Source of the DNA: Tolypothrix sp. PCC 7712
GTDB taxonomy: Bacteria; Cyanobacteriota; Cyanobacteriia; Cyanobacteriales; Nostocaceae
DNA: 64,000 bases
Direction: 5' to 3'
Assembly: GCF_025860405.1 (NCBI RefSeq)
Contig: NZ_CP063785.1
Span: 5,395,390 to 5,459,389 of the forward strand
In this document: positions 26,415-34,799 of the stretch, one piece after another
Position numbering within the stretch: position 1 is the first letter of the stretch
Layout: every line of letters starts with the position of its first letter
Position numbers and translations under genes: made by a program
Notes under the pieces: generated by a model
Database searches by the model: none
The model's input: only the letters and a program-made list of their open reading frames with translations
Told to the model about the DNA's origin: nothing

Positions 26415-27000
26415 TCCACCACTACCTCAACCTGACTTTCATCAGCTTTGCTTACAGCATTTTCAAAAAGCAAAATTGCAGTACCCGTATACAATTCCCT
26501 TTGAAGCCGATGGGAAGCAATATCAACTGGTGACAGGAAGTGTATATCACAATGAGATCGGCTTGTTGACGGTTTTAGAAATTACAATGCCGATAAATGC
26601 GAATACCTTATTTACCAACGTGAATGAGCCGACATACCTAGAGTTAGTTATCTGGGCTTCGCAGACATCCTGCTTACCTCCGGTTGAAGATTGGGAAATG
26701 TCTGTCGATTGGAGAGGACGAGAGGATGAGTTGGTAACTTTAGGAACAGATTCTTCCTTACCCCAAGCTGATTTTTTCTTGAATTGTGTAGCGTCTCACT
26801 TAGCAAGATTATGGCAAAATGGCGATCGCGCAGCGTTGAAAAAAGGATTGCTCCCTTTGCGAAGTTATTTCCCCAAAGAAACCTACTTTCTCTACTGTCG
26901 AGGTCAGATGCTACTATCCGGGGAACTGCGATTTCACTATGGGGAATGGTTTGATGGGGGCTTTCTCCGGCTTTTTCGGGCAGAACAAGGGGAGTCTTAA
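26389..27000 (+). CDS. Protein of unknown function in the SMI1/KNR4 cluster
   Basis: 203 residues without signal peptide or membrane segment. Short blocks (PFEADGKQYQLVTGSVYHNE, EDWEMSVDWRGREDELVTLG) suggest a mixed alpha/beta protein. I do not know the family. The start at 26389 lies inside the preceding small gene. After the stop come five copies of a heptamer (ATTCAAA), so this is probably the end of a transcription unit or a repeat-spaced one. Confidence 0.5.
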   Translation: MPIIWMFFDPPLPQPDFHQLCLQHFQKAKLQYPYTIPFEADGKQYQLVTGSVYHNEIGLLTVLEITMPINANTLFTNVNEPTYLELVIWASQTSCLPPVEDWEMSVDWRGREDELVTLGTDSSLPQADFFLNCVASHLARLWQNGDRAALKKGLLPLRSYFPKETYFLYCRGQMLLSGELRFHYGEWFDGGFLRLFRAEQGES

Positions 27001-27040
27001 CAATTCAAAATTCAAAATTCAAAATTCAAAATTCAAAATT
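27001..27040. repeat. Heptamer tandem repeat (ATTCAAA)5
   Basis: Five consecutive ATTCAAA units lie between two genes. This is the short tandemly repeated repetitive type known from heterocystous cyanobacteria. Confidence 0.85.
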
Positions 27041-27068
27041 AATGGCGATGGCTAGGAGGGCAAGCTAC

Positions 27069-28109
27069 ATGGATTGCAAAGCACTAATTTACGACGGGGT
27101 AAGGAAACAGGCGATCGCACCAATATACCCCCATTCTTTGATGAAGTGGGATATTTCCCAACAACCCCGGATAATTGGACAAATTGAGTTACCCTATGAT
27201 TTTGAATCAGTACCAAGTATTGTTTTGTTACCTGATAAAGACAGGTTTGCGATCGCCCCCAGTAATGTTTCCTTAGAGCATGGGATAGAGATTCGTCGCT
27301 GGGATGATTTTTCCGTTTTGCAACGAGTTGACTTACCCCATGCACCCTATGAGGAGAATTCCGAGGAGGATGAGTATCATGGACATAGTAAATGTACTCA
27401 TATTTCCTGGTTGGGATTAACACCTTGCCAGGGCTATTTATTGGTTGGTGAGGGTTGGGGGGATATTTATCTAGTTAATTTAGAAAGCGGTGAGCAAATT
27501 CGTTGGTTGCGTCGTTGGCGAGATTATAATGCTGCTTTTGCCATCGATCCACAAATGCAGTTTCTCATTGTTAATTCTGTAGACATGGATGAGTCCCATC
27601 AATTTTACAGAATTGACAGTATCCTTGAGGATAAATTGACCTATTTGGGTGAATATTCAGGTGGTGTGCGTTGTCATCGTGGTGGCTTGAGTTTTAGCCC
27701 AGATGGTCAGCGTCTGGCTTATACTGCATATCGATATCAAGGTGTTGATTTATTAAGTTTTCGGCTTGAACGCTCGATACTAAGCACTTTATCCCCGAAA
27801 ACGCAGGAACTGCTCGATCAAGACTGGGACAAATCGGAGCAATATCGGGCGAAAATGTGGGGTCAATTCTTTCGGTTGTACCATGACCATGATGGATTAA
27901 ATCCTTGGCAAAGTAATATCGTTTGGTTAGATAACAACAGGCTATTGTGTGGTGTAGGGCAAATTCTGGCAGTGCTGTCAGCTCAGACAGGGGAAATAAT
28001 AAAAACCTATGACGTGGATGCAGTAGTTAATACTTTGGTGTTTGACTACAAATCTTTCCAAGCTATTGTTGCCACCAAGCAAGGGATAAAGGTGGTTGCG
28101 ATCGCCTAA
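27069..28109 (+). CDS. Beta-propeller-like protein of unknown function
   Basis: 346 residues from the ATG at 27069, chosen because AGGAGGG lies eight bases upstream; an upstream ATG at 27042 has no such site. The protein repeats WD40-like elements: a strand pair ending in a Trp/Asp turn (IRRWDDFSVL, LSFSPDGQRLAYTAY, IVWLDNNRLLCGVG, LVFDYKSFQAIVAT). The SPDGQRLAYT block is the classic propeller signature. No signal peptide, so cytoplasmic. Its first 30 residues (MDCKALIYDGVRKQAI) closely resemble a fragment at 32849-33031. A binding or scaffold function is likely; the partner is unknown. Confidence 0.65.
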   Translation: MDCKALIYDGVRKQAIAPIYPHSLMKWDISQQPRIIGQIELPYDFESVPSIVLLPDKDRFAIAPSNVSLEHGIEIRRWDDFSVLQRVDLPHAPYEENSEEDEYHGHSKCTHISWLGLTPCQGYLLVGEGWGDIYLVNLESGEQIRWLRRWRDYNAAFAIDPQMQFLIVNSVDMDESHQFYRIDSILEDKLTYLGEYSGGVRCHRGGLSFSPDGQRLAYTAYRYQGVDLLSFRLERSILSTLSPKTQELLDQDWDKSEQYRAKMWGQFFRLYHDHDGLNPWQSNIVWLDNNRLLCGVGQILAVLSAQTGEIIKTYDVDAVVNTLVFDYKSFQAIVATKQGIKVVAIA

Positions 28110-28189
28110 TCAATGTAGCGGGAAAACCCATGATAACAAGTGAAGACATAACTGGCGGTGATTGAGATGGGTGTTTTCAAGGTGAGTAA

Positions 28190-29461
28190 ATGTGGGAATA
28201 TGTTCAATATCTGAATGCAGAGTTACTCGATCTCAAACTTTGGGGTGAAGGTTGTAGCCTGTATCAGATTCGCCAGATGGGTGATGATGAGATTTGCTTG
28301 ATTCAAACAGATGATACTCCGCAGGAGTCGCTATGCGATCGCTGGCAAGTGGTTTATACCGAGCGTGGTGCGGTTCAACAACTGCTGTTTGAATTTACGG
28401 ATGAGGCTGAAGCCTGTGAGTTTATGTATCGGGAGATAAAGAGAATCAAGCATCCCCATCTTGTGGGGCTATTTCCGACTGATGCAGAAGCAGAGCAATT
28501 ATGTCAGGTGTTGACTCAGTTAGAAATTCAGTTCTCTCACGATCCGAAAAGGAGGGTGACGGTGTACGATCAAGACATTTTTACAGTGGAGCGTCATTTC
28601 GGTTGCCAATTACCCCTGCGAAAATGGTTGACCGTTCCCGAACGAATTCACGTCACCCTCGCTCGATTACGAAAATTCGATCCATACAATCGCTATGCCC
28701 AAATCACGACTAATCCCCCAATTGCGTCTGAAGCAAAGTTGAGCGCGTTAGAAGCACAACATGGAATTCGACTACCTGACATTTACAGAACGTTTTTGCT
28801 AGAAGTCTGCAATGGTGGTAATTGGGAACGACTAGGAAATTACTGGTCGGCTGAGGAAGTTATGGCAAACAATTCTGCCCAAGTATGGAATCAGCCTTTA
28901 CCTGAGTTCCTCGCAAAGTTGAAAGCGGCAAAGTCGGGGGATTGGCTCAAAAATCCAGAAAGTCGGCAATATCCAGGGTTGTTACGAATTGTCGATTGGG
29001 ATAATCCTGTGCGGGATTTGTTTCTCACCCAGGAAGGATACGAGGTTGAAATTCAGGGGGATTGGATTCGTTTTTGTGAGTTTTCTCCAGAACAATGGCT
29101 CAAGGATTTTCTGGATGATATTCAATATGGGTTATCTACAATTGAAGGATTGCTGGCTTTTCTTCGCTCTGGGGAATTAATTCGAGATTATCCATACTTT
29201 CATTCGGTGAATGTTGCCAGACTCCTTGCAGAAACTATCGGAATCAATATCGATCCTGAACTCACAAATGAGCAAGTGAAGATGAGCGATGAAATAGATT
29301 ATAAAATCAACCAATGGCGAATTGAGAACATGGGTAAGATGCGGTACAACTTTGGCTTTAATGCAGAGCAAGCCGAACTGCGATGCTCCGTAGGAGCCGC
29401 TACGCGAACGCAACGAATTTTAGAAAGGTTGGAGTACATATATAATATATTGTATCCCTAA
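28190..29461 (+). CDS. SMI1/KNR4-domain protein with an extra N-terminal region
   Basis: 423 residues. Residues 1-150 form an unrecognised alpha/beta domain. Residues about 175-310 contain the SMI1/KNR4 pattern (LSALEAQHGIRLPDIYRTFLLEVCNGGNW ... YPGLLRI ... LFLTQEGYEVEIQ), and the C-terminus is helical. Paralogue of the protein at 25514. Two palindromic repeats sit in its coding region: one encodes DTPQESLCDR near residue 42, the other most of the unusual C-terminal segment CSVGAATRTQR. Such proteins often act as immunity proteins, but no toxin is visible nearby. Confidence 0.7.
   Translation: MWEYVQYLNAELLDLKLWGEGCSLYQIRQMGDDEICLIQTDDTPQESLCDRWQVVYTERGAVQQLLFEFTDEAEACEFMYREIKRIKHPHLVGLFPTDAEAEQLCQVLTQLEIQFSHDPKRRVTVYDQDIFTVERHFGCQLPLRKWLTVPERIHVTLARLRKFDPYNRYAQITTNPPIASEAKLSALEAQHGIRLPDIYRTFLLEVCNGGNWERLGNYWSAEEVMANNSAQVWNQPLPEFLAKLKAAKSGDWLKNPESRQYPGLLRIVDWDNPVRDLFLTQEGYEVEIQGDWIRFCEFSPEQWLKDFLDDIQYGLSTIEGLLAFLRSGELIRDYPYFHSVNVARLLAETIGINIDPELTNEQVKMSDEIDYKINQWRIENMGKMRYNFGFNAEQAELRCSVGAATRTQRILERLEYIYNILYP
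28313..28342 (+). repeat. Second in-frame copy of the palindromic repeat (DTPQESLCDR)
   Basis: Matches 25269-25298 at all but a few bases and encodes the same ten residues in an unrelated stretch of protein. Confidence 0.75.
29383..29420 (+). repeat. Palindromic repeat inside the 3' end of the 423-residue gene
   Basis: GATGCTCCGTAGGAGCCGCTACGCGAACGCAACG shares its blocks with the repeat at 24739. It encodes a Cys/Ala/Arg-rich stretch not expected in this protein. Confidence 0.6.
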
Positions 29462-29745
29462 ATGACCCATCATCTGGATCTATTTTTCCAGTGTGAGTGT
29501 GCTAGACCTGGCGTTCGCTGATTTTTAATTTTTTAATCTGAAAATTTAATTAACCTTTACAGACTTACAATCTAATCTCCGTCGGCTAATTTAAAAATGT
29601 GAAACTTGCGCGAAAATAATTATTTTTATGCAGTTGTAGCCACAGTTATATAATTTACGTACAACCACTCATGTCATTTTTTATTTTTCTAAAGTAAAAA
29701 ATAAATATACATAAAAATGTTGGTGAAAATGGTTTTATAAAAGCT
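29462..29745. other. AT-rich gap upstream of a secreted protein gene
   Basis: No gene seen. The last 100 bases are strongly AT-rich and probably hold the promoter of the gene at 29746. Confidence 0.4.
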
Positions 29746-30039
29746 ATGAAAAAAATACTTTTATTAGCGATGTTGTCTGCTATCCCAAGCATTATTTTTT
29801 CTAGCCCCTCTTGGGCTTCTGTTTATATCAAATATTCCAATAACGACTCGGACAAACATGTAATGAAAGTTCAGATGGATGGTTCAACGAAAGAAGTTAC
29901 ATTCAATGGTCGCACGACTGGAGCCACAACGATACAAGGTAGCGGTAGATCTGCTGTCATTGAAACATCTTGTGGAAAAGTCGAAGTCAAAGATGACTCT
30001 AAAATCGAAATCAAAGACGGCTGTATCAAAGTATTATAA
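29746..30039 (+). CDS. Small secreted protein of unknown function
   Basis: 97 residues with a clear signal peptide: MKK, a hydrophobic core LLLAMLSAIPSIIFSS and a likely cleavage after SWA. The mature part of about 70 residues alternates Lys/Asp with beta-type residues (KVQMDGSTKEVTFNG, KVEVKDDSKIEIKDGCIKV) and has two cysteines, so it probably forms a small beta sheet with a disulphide. Periplasmic or exported. No family recognised. Confidence 0.7.
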   Translation: MKKILLLAMLSAIPSIIFSSPSWASVYIKYSNNDSDKHVMKVQMDGSTKEVTFNGRTTGATTIQGSGRSAVIETSCGKVEVKDDSKIEIKDGCIKVL

Positions 30040-30160
30040 ACATCAATCTTTAAAATTACATTCATTATCCAAAATCATATTCATATGATGCAGCATCTGT
30101 TGTTTGAAATACCTGGATTATACGTTCTATTCTCTTCCTGATAAAAGCTAAATTTTCTTG

Positions 30161-30493
30161 TTATAAAGTATAGGAATGTAAACAAATCAATTCTTCTAAA
30201 ATTTTAGGAACATCTTCTACTGAGACGACATTTAAATACCCATCATGAAAATGACTGATTAATTGTAATCCAAGATACTTGCAAGCAGGCAACCAAAATT
30301 GGTAAAATATTTCGCTAGTTGCTACAGGAATCACCTCATAATTCCCAGTAGTAATTTGGAGAATTCCCATCTCTATTGTCATCTCATTATCTCGTAATAT
30401 TTCAGACTCAAAGCTATTAAAAATTATATAATTACTGGGTTGGTTGCCAAATATATTTACCAGTGCGGTCAATATATCCAGATGCTTCTCCAA
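30161..30493 (-). CDS. Short protein of unknown function overlapping the WG-repeat gene
   Basis: The frame can start at a TTG at 30493, but the first 20 codons lie within the 3' end of the WG-repeat gene and look like a by-product of it. The next Met is at 30382, giving about 73 residues (MTIEMGILQITTGNYEVIPVATSEIFYQFW...). The sequence from NYIIFNSF onwards has the look of a real globular protein, with aromatic residues and a Cys-Leu-His tail. It could be a remnant whose 5' end was lost. Confidence 0.4.
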   Translation of the reverse strand: MEKHLDILTALVNIFGNQPSNYIIFNSFESEILRDNEMTIEMGILQITTGNYEVIPVATSEIFYQFWLPACKYLGLQLISHFHDGYLNVVSVEDVPKILEELICLHSYTL

Positions 30494-31574
30494 CTTGCAC
30501 TTCTGCTAACCCATTAGAGAAGGAATAAGCTCTATCAAACTGTGGTGCGATCGCTAATTTTCCAGTGCGGTCAATATATCCCCATTTACCTCCAATTTGT
30601 ACATCTGCTAATCCCTCGGAGAAATAACCAATTTTATCAAACTTTGGTTCAATCACTAGTTTCCCTGTACGGTCAATATATCCCGATTTTCCGCCAACTA
30701 TTACTTGCGCTAACCCATTCTCAAAAAGCCAAGTCATATCAAATTGGGGTTTAATGACTAATTTACCAGTGCGGTCAATATATCCCGATTTTTTGCTAAT
30801 TTGAACTGCTGCTAAATCCTCAAAAAATGACCAAGCGCTGTCAAACTGGGGTTTAATGATTAATTTGCCTTTTGGATTAATAAATCCCCATTTTTTACCA
30901 ACTTGTACTACTGCTAAACCCTTAGAAAATGACCAAGCAGTATCAAACTGAGGTTTAATTACTAATTTACCTTTATTATCAATAAATCCCCACTTTTTAC
31001 CAATTTGAACTGCTGCCAAACTCTCAAAGAATGACCAAGCGCTGTCAAATTGAGGTTTGATGACTAATTTACCCTTATTATCAACGAATCCCCATTGTTT
31101 ACCGATAGCAACTAAAGCAAAACCATTGATCAAATATTCAAGATTATCAAACTGTGGTTTAGCCACAAACTTACTACTACTGTCTATAATTCCCCACTTT
31201 TTACCAACTTTGACTCTAGCAAAACCATTCAAAAAGCGATCGCAATTATCAAACTGTGGCTTGATGACCAATTTACCTGTGTGGTCAATATATCCCCATT
31301 TCTCACCTACTTGAACTTGAGCTAATCCCTCATAAAACGACGAAGCATAATCAAACTGGGGTTGAACGATTAATTTCCCAGTGCGATCAATATATCCAGA
31401 TTTTCCGTTAATTTTCACCTTCCATAACTGGGGTAATGAATTCTCCTTTGTAGACTTAACTGTGATAGAAGATATTGATTGATGAGTATCACTAGATATA
31501 GATGGTGTTGAAAACAATGTTATCCCAGTTATCGCTACTAGCAAAATCAAGGGATGGTGAATATGAGATTTCAT
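30432..31574 (-). CDS. WG-repeat protein, exported
   Basis: 380 residues from the ATG at 31574 (MKSHIHHPLILLVAITGITLFS), chosen because it gives a signal peptide; the frame extends further up without one. About ten tandem WG repeats follow, each with a core like KWGYIDRTGKLVIKPQFD and spaced roughly 33-34 residues apart. Two diverge (FINPKGKL, IIDSSSKF). WG repeats form solenoid-like surfaces used for protein binding. A second WG-repeat gene lies 4 kb away on the other strand. The last repeat ends in IWQPTQ at the C-terminus. The exported location is inferred from the N-terminus. Confidence 0.85.
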   Translation of the reverse strand: MKSHIHHPLILLVAITGITLFSTPSISSDTHQSISSITVKSTKENSLPQLWKVKINGKSGYIDRTGKLIVQPQFDYASSFYEGLAQVQVGEKWGYIDHTGKLVIKPQFDNCDRFLNGFARVKVGKKWGIIDSSSKFVAKPQFDNLEYLINGFALVAIGKQWGFVDNKGKLVIKPQFDSAWSFFESLAAVQIGKKWGFIDNKGKLVIKPQFDTAWSFSKGLAVVQVGKKWGFINPKGKLIIKPQFDSAWSFFEDLAAVQISKKSGYIDRTGKLVIKPQFDMTWLFENGLAQVIVGGKSGYIDRTGKLVIEPKFDKIGYFSEGLADVQIGGKWGYIDRTGKLAIAPQFDRAYSFSNGLAEVQVGEASGYIDRTGKYIWQPTQ

Positions 31575-31638
31575 ATTTGTGACTGAATAAGTAGTAATGT
31601 CACTTATCCATAGCTCAAAACTAGCTAAATTGTCATCC

Positions 31639-32259
31639 CTAAAAATCATCGGATACACGAAACCAATACCAATCACCGTACAAGTAAAATACTTGGTAAT
31701 TAGCAGCACCAAATGGACTTCCTTCACGATTAGGTCGATGGACAAAACCATAGGATATGACATCAGGACTTAGAGCATCACCACCCCAGAACACACGAAA
31801 ATATACACCACCACGAGAATCCATAGCATATTCATCAACTTCATATAAACCGAGTTTGCGGTTTAATGTGATTTTTCCTTTTGCAGAAATAGGAAGTTCC
31901 CGAACTTGTTCAAATGCCTGTTGCGATACTATAAATGCTAAACGACGGGGAATGTAGAATTTGAGCAGAACATAACAAACTAAAACTATACCTGCAATGA
32001 TAGTAACTTCTCTCCAGGGTATAAAAGTGTGCCAGGGAAGCCTAATACTTTGCAAATCCCGTCTTCCTAAAGTTTTCAACCCCCAGAAGAGAATTGCCAA
32101 TACTGCAAATATTGGTACACAAACAATTGATACCAGCATGACTGGAAAAAAGAAACTATTTAATGCACCAGGATAAATACTGATAATTAGAATTGCGACA
32201 CAAATAAATAAGGTTATATATATTGCTATTTTGCTAAATATTTTCATAGAACAAGTCAT
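31639..32259 (-). CDS. Membrane protein of unknown function
   Basis: 206 residues. Three hydrophobic segments: about 9-30 (IAIYITLFICVAILIISIY), 38-60 and 85-105. A soluble C-terminal domain with Asp/Gly and aromatic residues follows (GGVYFRVFWGGDALSPDVISYGFVHRPN...YGDWYWFRV). The start may be the second Met (MKIFSK). It lies 64 bases upstream of the WG-repeat gene in the same direction, so they may be cotranscribed. The family is unknown. Confidence 0.55.
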   Translation of the reverse strand: MTCSMKIFSKIAIYITLFICVAILIISIYPGALNSFFFPVMLVSIVCVPIFAVLAILFWGLKTLGRRDLQSIRLPWHTFIPWREVTIIAGIVLVCYVLLKFYIPRRLAFIVSQQAFEQVRELPISAKGKITLNRKLGLYEVDEYAMDSRGGVYFRVFWGGDALSPDVISYGFVHRPNREGSPFGAANYQVFYLYGDWYWFRVSDDF

Positions 32260-32280
32260 TCATATTTAAAAAATTCATTT

Positions 32281-32793
32281 TTAGTAAACATTAAATTTTT
32301 GTGATATTTCTCCTGAGTTACTATTAGGTTTACTTTGTTTGGGTTCCCAGTTAAAATCATGAGGACAATCGCATTCTTGAGCTTGGTTGCAGTTAATTAC
32401 CATCATGCTAAAGCAAAAATTTAGGAGAGTCCCGTTGTCAAATTTTACTTGTAAATTGCCTGGACTACGAAAACCAGCACCACCATAACCAATAATTTGA
32501 TACTTAGAACTTAAGTTTGATACATTAAAGAAATATGGTTTAGGGCTGAAGCTAGAATCACCCTTTAAATCATTTAAACAAAAGGCTTTTGTGATATACC
32601 TTTGTGCGATAATTTCTGCTTCTTTTGCAGATGGATCGCCAATTGCACTTATAAAATTATCGGAGATTTTGGTGATTTTATTAGCTTGAGTACAGTCAAC
32701 TATATAGGTTATTGGAAAAGCAATACGTAATAAATGATATGTCAAACCTAGTGATAGAATTATAATAATTGAGATTTGAATAAGTTTTTTCAT
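32281..32793 (-). CDS. Membrane-anchored or secreted protein of unknown function
   Basis: 170 residues from the ATG at 32793 (MKKLIQISIIIILSLGLTYHLL), which gives a signal anchor; an upstream extension of the frame lacks this logic and covers another small gene. The mature part holds six or seven cysteines (DCTQAN, AFCLND, NFCFSMMVINCNQAQECDCP), so an oxidised, disulphide-rich extracytoplasmic domain is likely. No family recognised. Confidence 0.55.
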   Translation of the reverse strand: MKKLIQISIIIILSLGLTYHLLRIAFPITYIVDCTQANKITKISDNFISAIGDPSAKEAEIIAQRYITKAFCLNDLKGDSSFSPKPYFFNVSNLSSKYQIIGYGGAGFRSPGNLQVKFDNGTLLNFCFSMMVINCNQAQECDCPHDFNWEPKQSKPNSNSGEISQKFNVY

Positions 32794-32848
32794 TGATGCC
32801 AAGGGATAGTGCTGTCCTAACTTTGTGTTGCTGATAGATAAAGTTTGT

Positions 32849-33031
32849 TCACGAAGTGCTACAGATGATGGTAAGCAAGCTGAATTGTGTATATCCTTCC
32901 AAAGAAGACTCTGACAACATCTGGGGTGTATCTGAAACATCCAAACTTACCAATTTATAACGCTTTTTATCAAATTTTAAAGTAATTGCCTCTTGCTTAC
33001 TCGGATCGTAAATTAGAGTTTTGCAGTTCAT
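32849..33031 (-). pseudogene. N-terminal fragment of a beta-propeller-like gene
   Basis: 60 codons. MNCKTLIYDPSKQEAI and the following KLVSLDVSDTPQ match the start of the protein at 27069 (MDCKALIYDGVRKQAI, LMKWDISQQP). Then the frame leaves the family and stops, while intact relatives continue for 300 residues. The ATG overlaps the stop of the upstream membrane protein gene (ATGA), so it once belonged to an operon. I take it as a truncated paralogue rather than a real small protein. Confidence 0.6.
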
Positions 33032-33597
33032 CTTGGAATAAATTCGCCAGTTTTTAAGTTAATTTTAATCGTAGATGCTGTTGAATTTCGGTTTGCTTCC
33101 AAGGGAATCGTTACCCACTCACCAATGCGATCGGGTGAACCAAAAAGACAATCACAATTAAACTTTGCAATTACAAAAGGAGTAAAACCAAGTCTAAATT
33201 TTAATTCCCCGTGGTATGTGTCACATCCTGTAGAAGTATCTGGTGGAGAACATGTATAGTTGTATAAATATACCGTGGTAGGATATTCTTTAGATGTCAC
33301 AGTTTCAATGTTTGGATCATCAAAAGCAGACGATATCAAAACGATAAATGAGACCAACAAAACTAGCACACTCGATAATAATAAATATAGAGAAATAAAA
33401 GTTCGCTTTTTTACAAATGGTAAATATTGAGGCTTTTTAAATAATAAAAACCCAAAAACAAAACTAAGTAACCATGTAATTAGAGAAAATCCCAATTTAA
33501 CATCTTCCAAAGTTGGAATAATTGGTAAAAATATAATTACAACTGCAATAAATGGGGTAATCAAAAACAGTAGAAAATTAAAATTTCGATGATACAT
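33028..33597 (-). CDS. Membrane protein of unknown function
   Basis: 189 residues with three hydrophobic segments (about 8-28, 35-55 and 70-92) and a C-terminal soluble domain carrying cysteines (YTCSPPDTSTGCDTYHG, NCDCLFGSPDR). It ends in an ATGA overlap with the propeller fragment downstream. The organisation, membrane part then Cys-rich soluble part, is shared with the neighbours at 31639 and 32281, although I see no sequence relationship. Confidence 0.55.
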   Translation of the reverse strand: MYHRNFNFLLFLITPFIAVVIIFLPIIPTLEDVKLGFSLITWLLSFVFGFLLFKKPQYLPFVKKRTFISLYLLLSSVLVLLVSFIVLISSAFDDPNIETVTSKEYPTTVYLYNYTCSPPDTSTGCDTYHGELKFRLGFTPFVIAKFNCDCLFGSPDRIGEWVTIPLEANRNSTASTIKINLKTGEFIPR

Positions 33598-33669
33598 TAT
33601 CTTACATTTACTAAAATTATTAGCGTAACAGCCACCGCCCTCGCGTCCACTTTCAGGTATGTTTAGGTG

Positions 33670-34086
33670 CTAACTGCCATGTTTTTTCGACTTACTCACC
33701 ATGAAAACTAAGCCAGAGGTAACAATTTGATAAGGAATGAGCAAAACTGCCCCAATCATAGCTTTCAAAGTCCACCCAATGCCCATTATCGATCGATAAA
33801 GTTGTATAGCTTCGTCTCTGAATTCAGGATCAATCTTTCTGAGTCGATCTTCGTCTGACCAGCCATTAAAATCAAAACCCAGATAATCAAGCCGCATCTG
33901 GGCATATAAATCTGGTAAATATGCCAACAAAGTAACTAGAAGTACGCACGTCATAAAAGATAGAAAACTGCTTAATAGCAAACTAGTCACATAACCCTTC
34001 TGCCTTAACAGAAAAGGTATTGCAAATGGCGTTATCAAAATTATCGCCAGAATCAAAAAATAAATTCCCGAAGATATATACTGCAT
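33670..34086 (-). CDS. Small membrane protein of unknown function
   Basis: 138 residues from the ATG at 34086 (MQYISSGIYFLILAIILI). The frame goes on upstream, but that part is a palindromic repeat, so I exclude it. Hydrophobic segments lie near residues 5-25, 35-58 and 105-130. The middle (DLYAQMRLDYLGFDFNGWSDEDRLRKIDPEFRDEA) is soluble and charged. No family recognised. Confidence 0.5.
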   Translation of the reverse strand: MQYISSGIYFLILAIILITPFAIPFLLRQKGYVTSLLLSSFLSFMTCVLLVTLLAYLPDLYAQMRLDYLGFDFNGWSDEDRLRKIDPEFRDEAIQLYRSIMGIGWTLKAMIGAVLLIPYQIVTSGLVFMVSKSKKHGS

Positions 34087-34099
34087 TTTTACCAAAAGC

Positions 34100-34175
34100 G
34101 ATTCTCTTTCCCAGAGGCTGAGTCGCAAGCGACACGCTACGCGTTTACGCAGTATAGCGAAGCTAACGCCAACGC
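34100..34175. repeat. Palindromic repeat upstream of a membrane protein gene
   Basis: GAGTCGCAAGCGACACGCTACGCGTTTACGCAGTATAGCGAAGCTAACGCC has the GCTACGC and AGCGAAGCTAACGC blocks of the same repeat group seen elsewhere in this window. Confidence 0.55.
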
Positions 34176-34232
34176 ATAACATCTCCAAAAGGGAAATTGC
34201 TTAACACAATCCCACCAATACAAAATAACCAC

Positions 34233-34251
34233 CCCGAAGCAAGGCTTCGGG
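34233..34251. terminator. Short perfect hairpin, terminator-like
   Basis: CCCGAAGC-AAG-GCTTCGGG, an 8-base-pair stem with a 3-base loop, lies just after the small secreted protein gene at 34273 (minus strand). No long T run follows on that strand, so termination is only likely. Confidence 0.45.
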
Positions 34252-34272
34252 TTAACCAATAATATTTTTAAC

Positions 34273-34497
34273 TCAGTACACATCCTCAGTTCCACTGAAG
34301 TAATAAAACGGCAAGTTTTTACGAATCACTAACTCTACTAGCATTACACCCAGTGGTTCATATTCGTAGTAATATCTAACTTGACTATTGGTTCCAGGAA
34401 ATGGTGGTTGAGCGCAGGCTGCACCAGGAGAACCGCAAGTTACCTTCACAGGTATAAGTAAAATTCCTACTCCTAATACAAGTATCAATTGTTTCAT
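34273..34497 (-). CDS. Small secreted protein of unknown function
   Basis: 74 residues with a signal peptide (MKQLILVLGVGILLIPVKVTC), possibly cleaved near Gly22. The mature peptide of about 50 residues has a Cys pair (CGSPGAACAQ) and a Tyr-rich stretch (VRYYYEYEPLG). The gene is short but has a plausible start and ends before a hairpin. No family recognised. Confidence 0.5.
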   Translation of the reverse strand: MKQLILVLGVGILLIPVKVTCGSPGAACAQPPFPGTNSQVRYYYEYEPLGVMLVELVIRKNLPFYYFSGTEDVY

Positions 34498-34799
34498 TGC
34501 AACCGTTTACTCATATTGTTTTTAATGTGTTCAAAATTACTATACATATTCTGCTCGCGTAGTTTTATATACTATAAGCTAGAAGACTCCCGCTACATTG
34601 CGGAGCAATTAGCGGGGGAGGATGTCAAATGGATAATGTTTAAGTCGCTCGCCTATAAAAATTGGTTATTTTCAGATGGTAGTAGACAGAGCAGTAGTTT
34701 CAGTGGTGCAGGGGAGATAACGGTAGTGTGGAGATACATTTTCTTAGCTCTTAAACATCTCCTGTCTACTGGTTTATCAAATCCTTAGTATCTACAATT

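Noticed and set aside
34489..34788. A plus-strand frame of 99 codons before the gene at 34800
   Set aside because: Cys/Phe/Ile-rich start, overlaps the start of another gene, and covers a hairpin (CTCCCGCT...AGCGGGGGAG); no support for translation.
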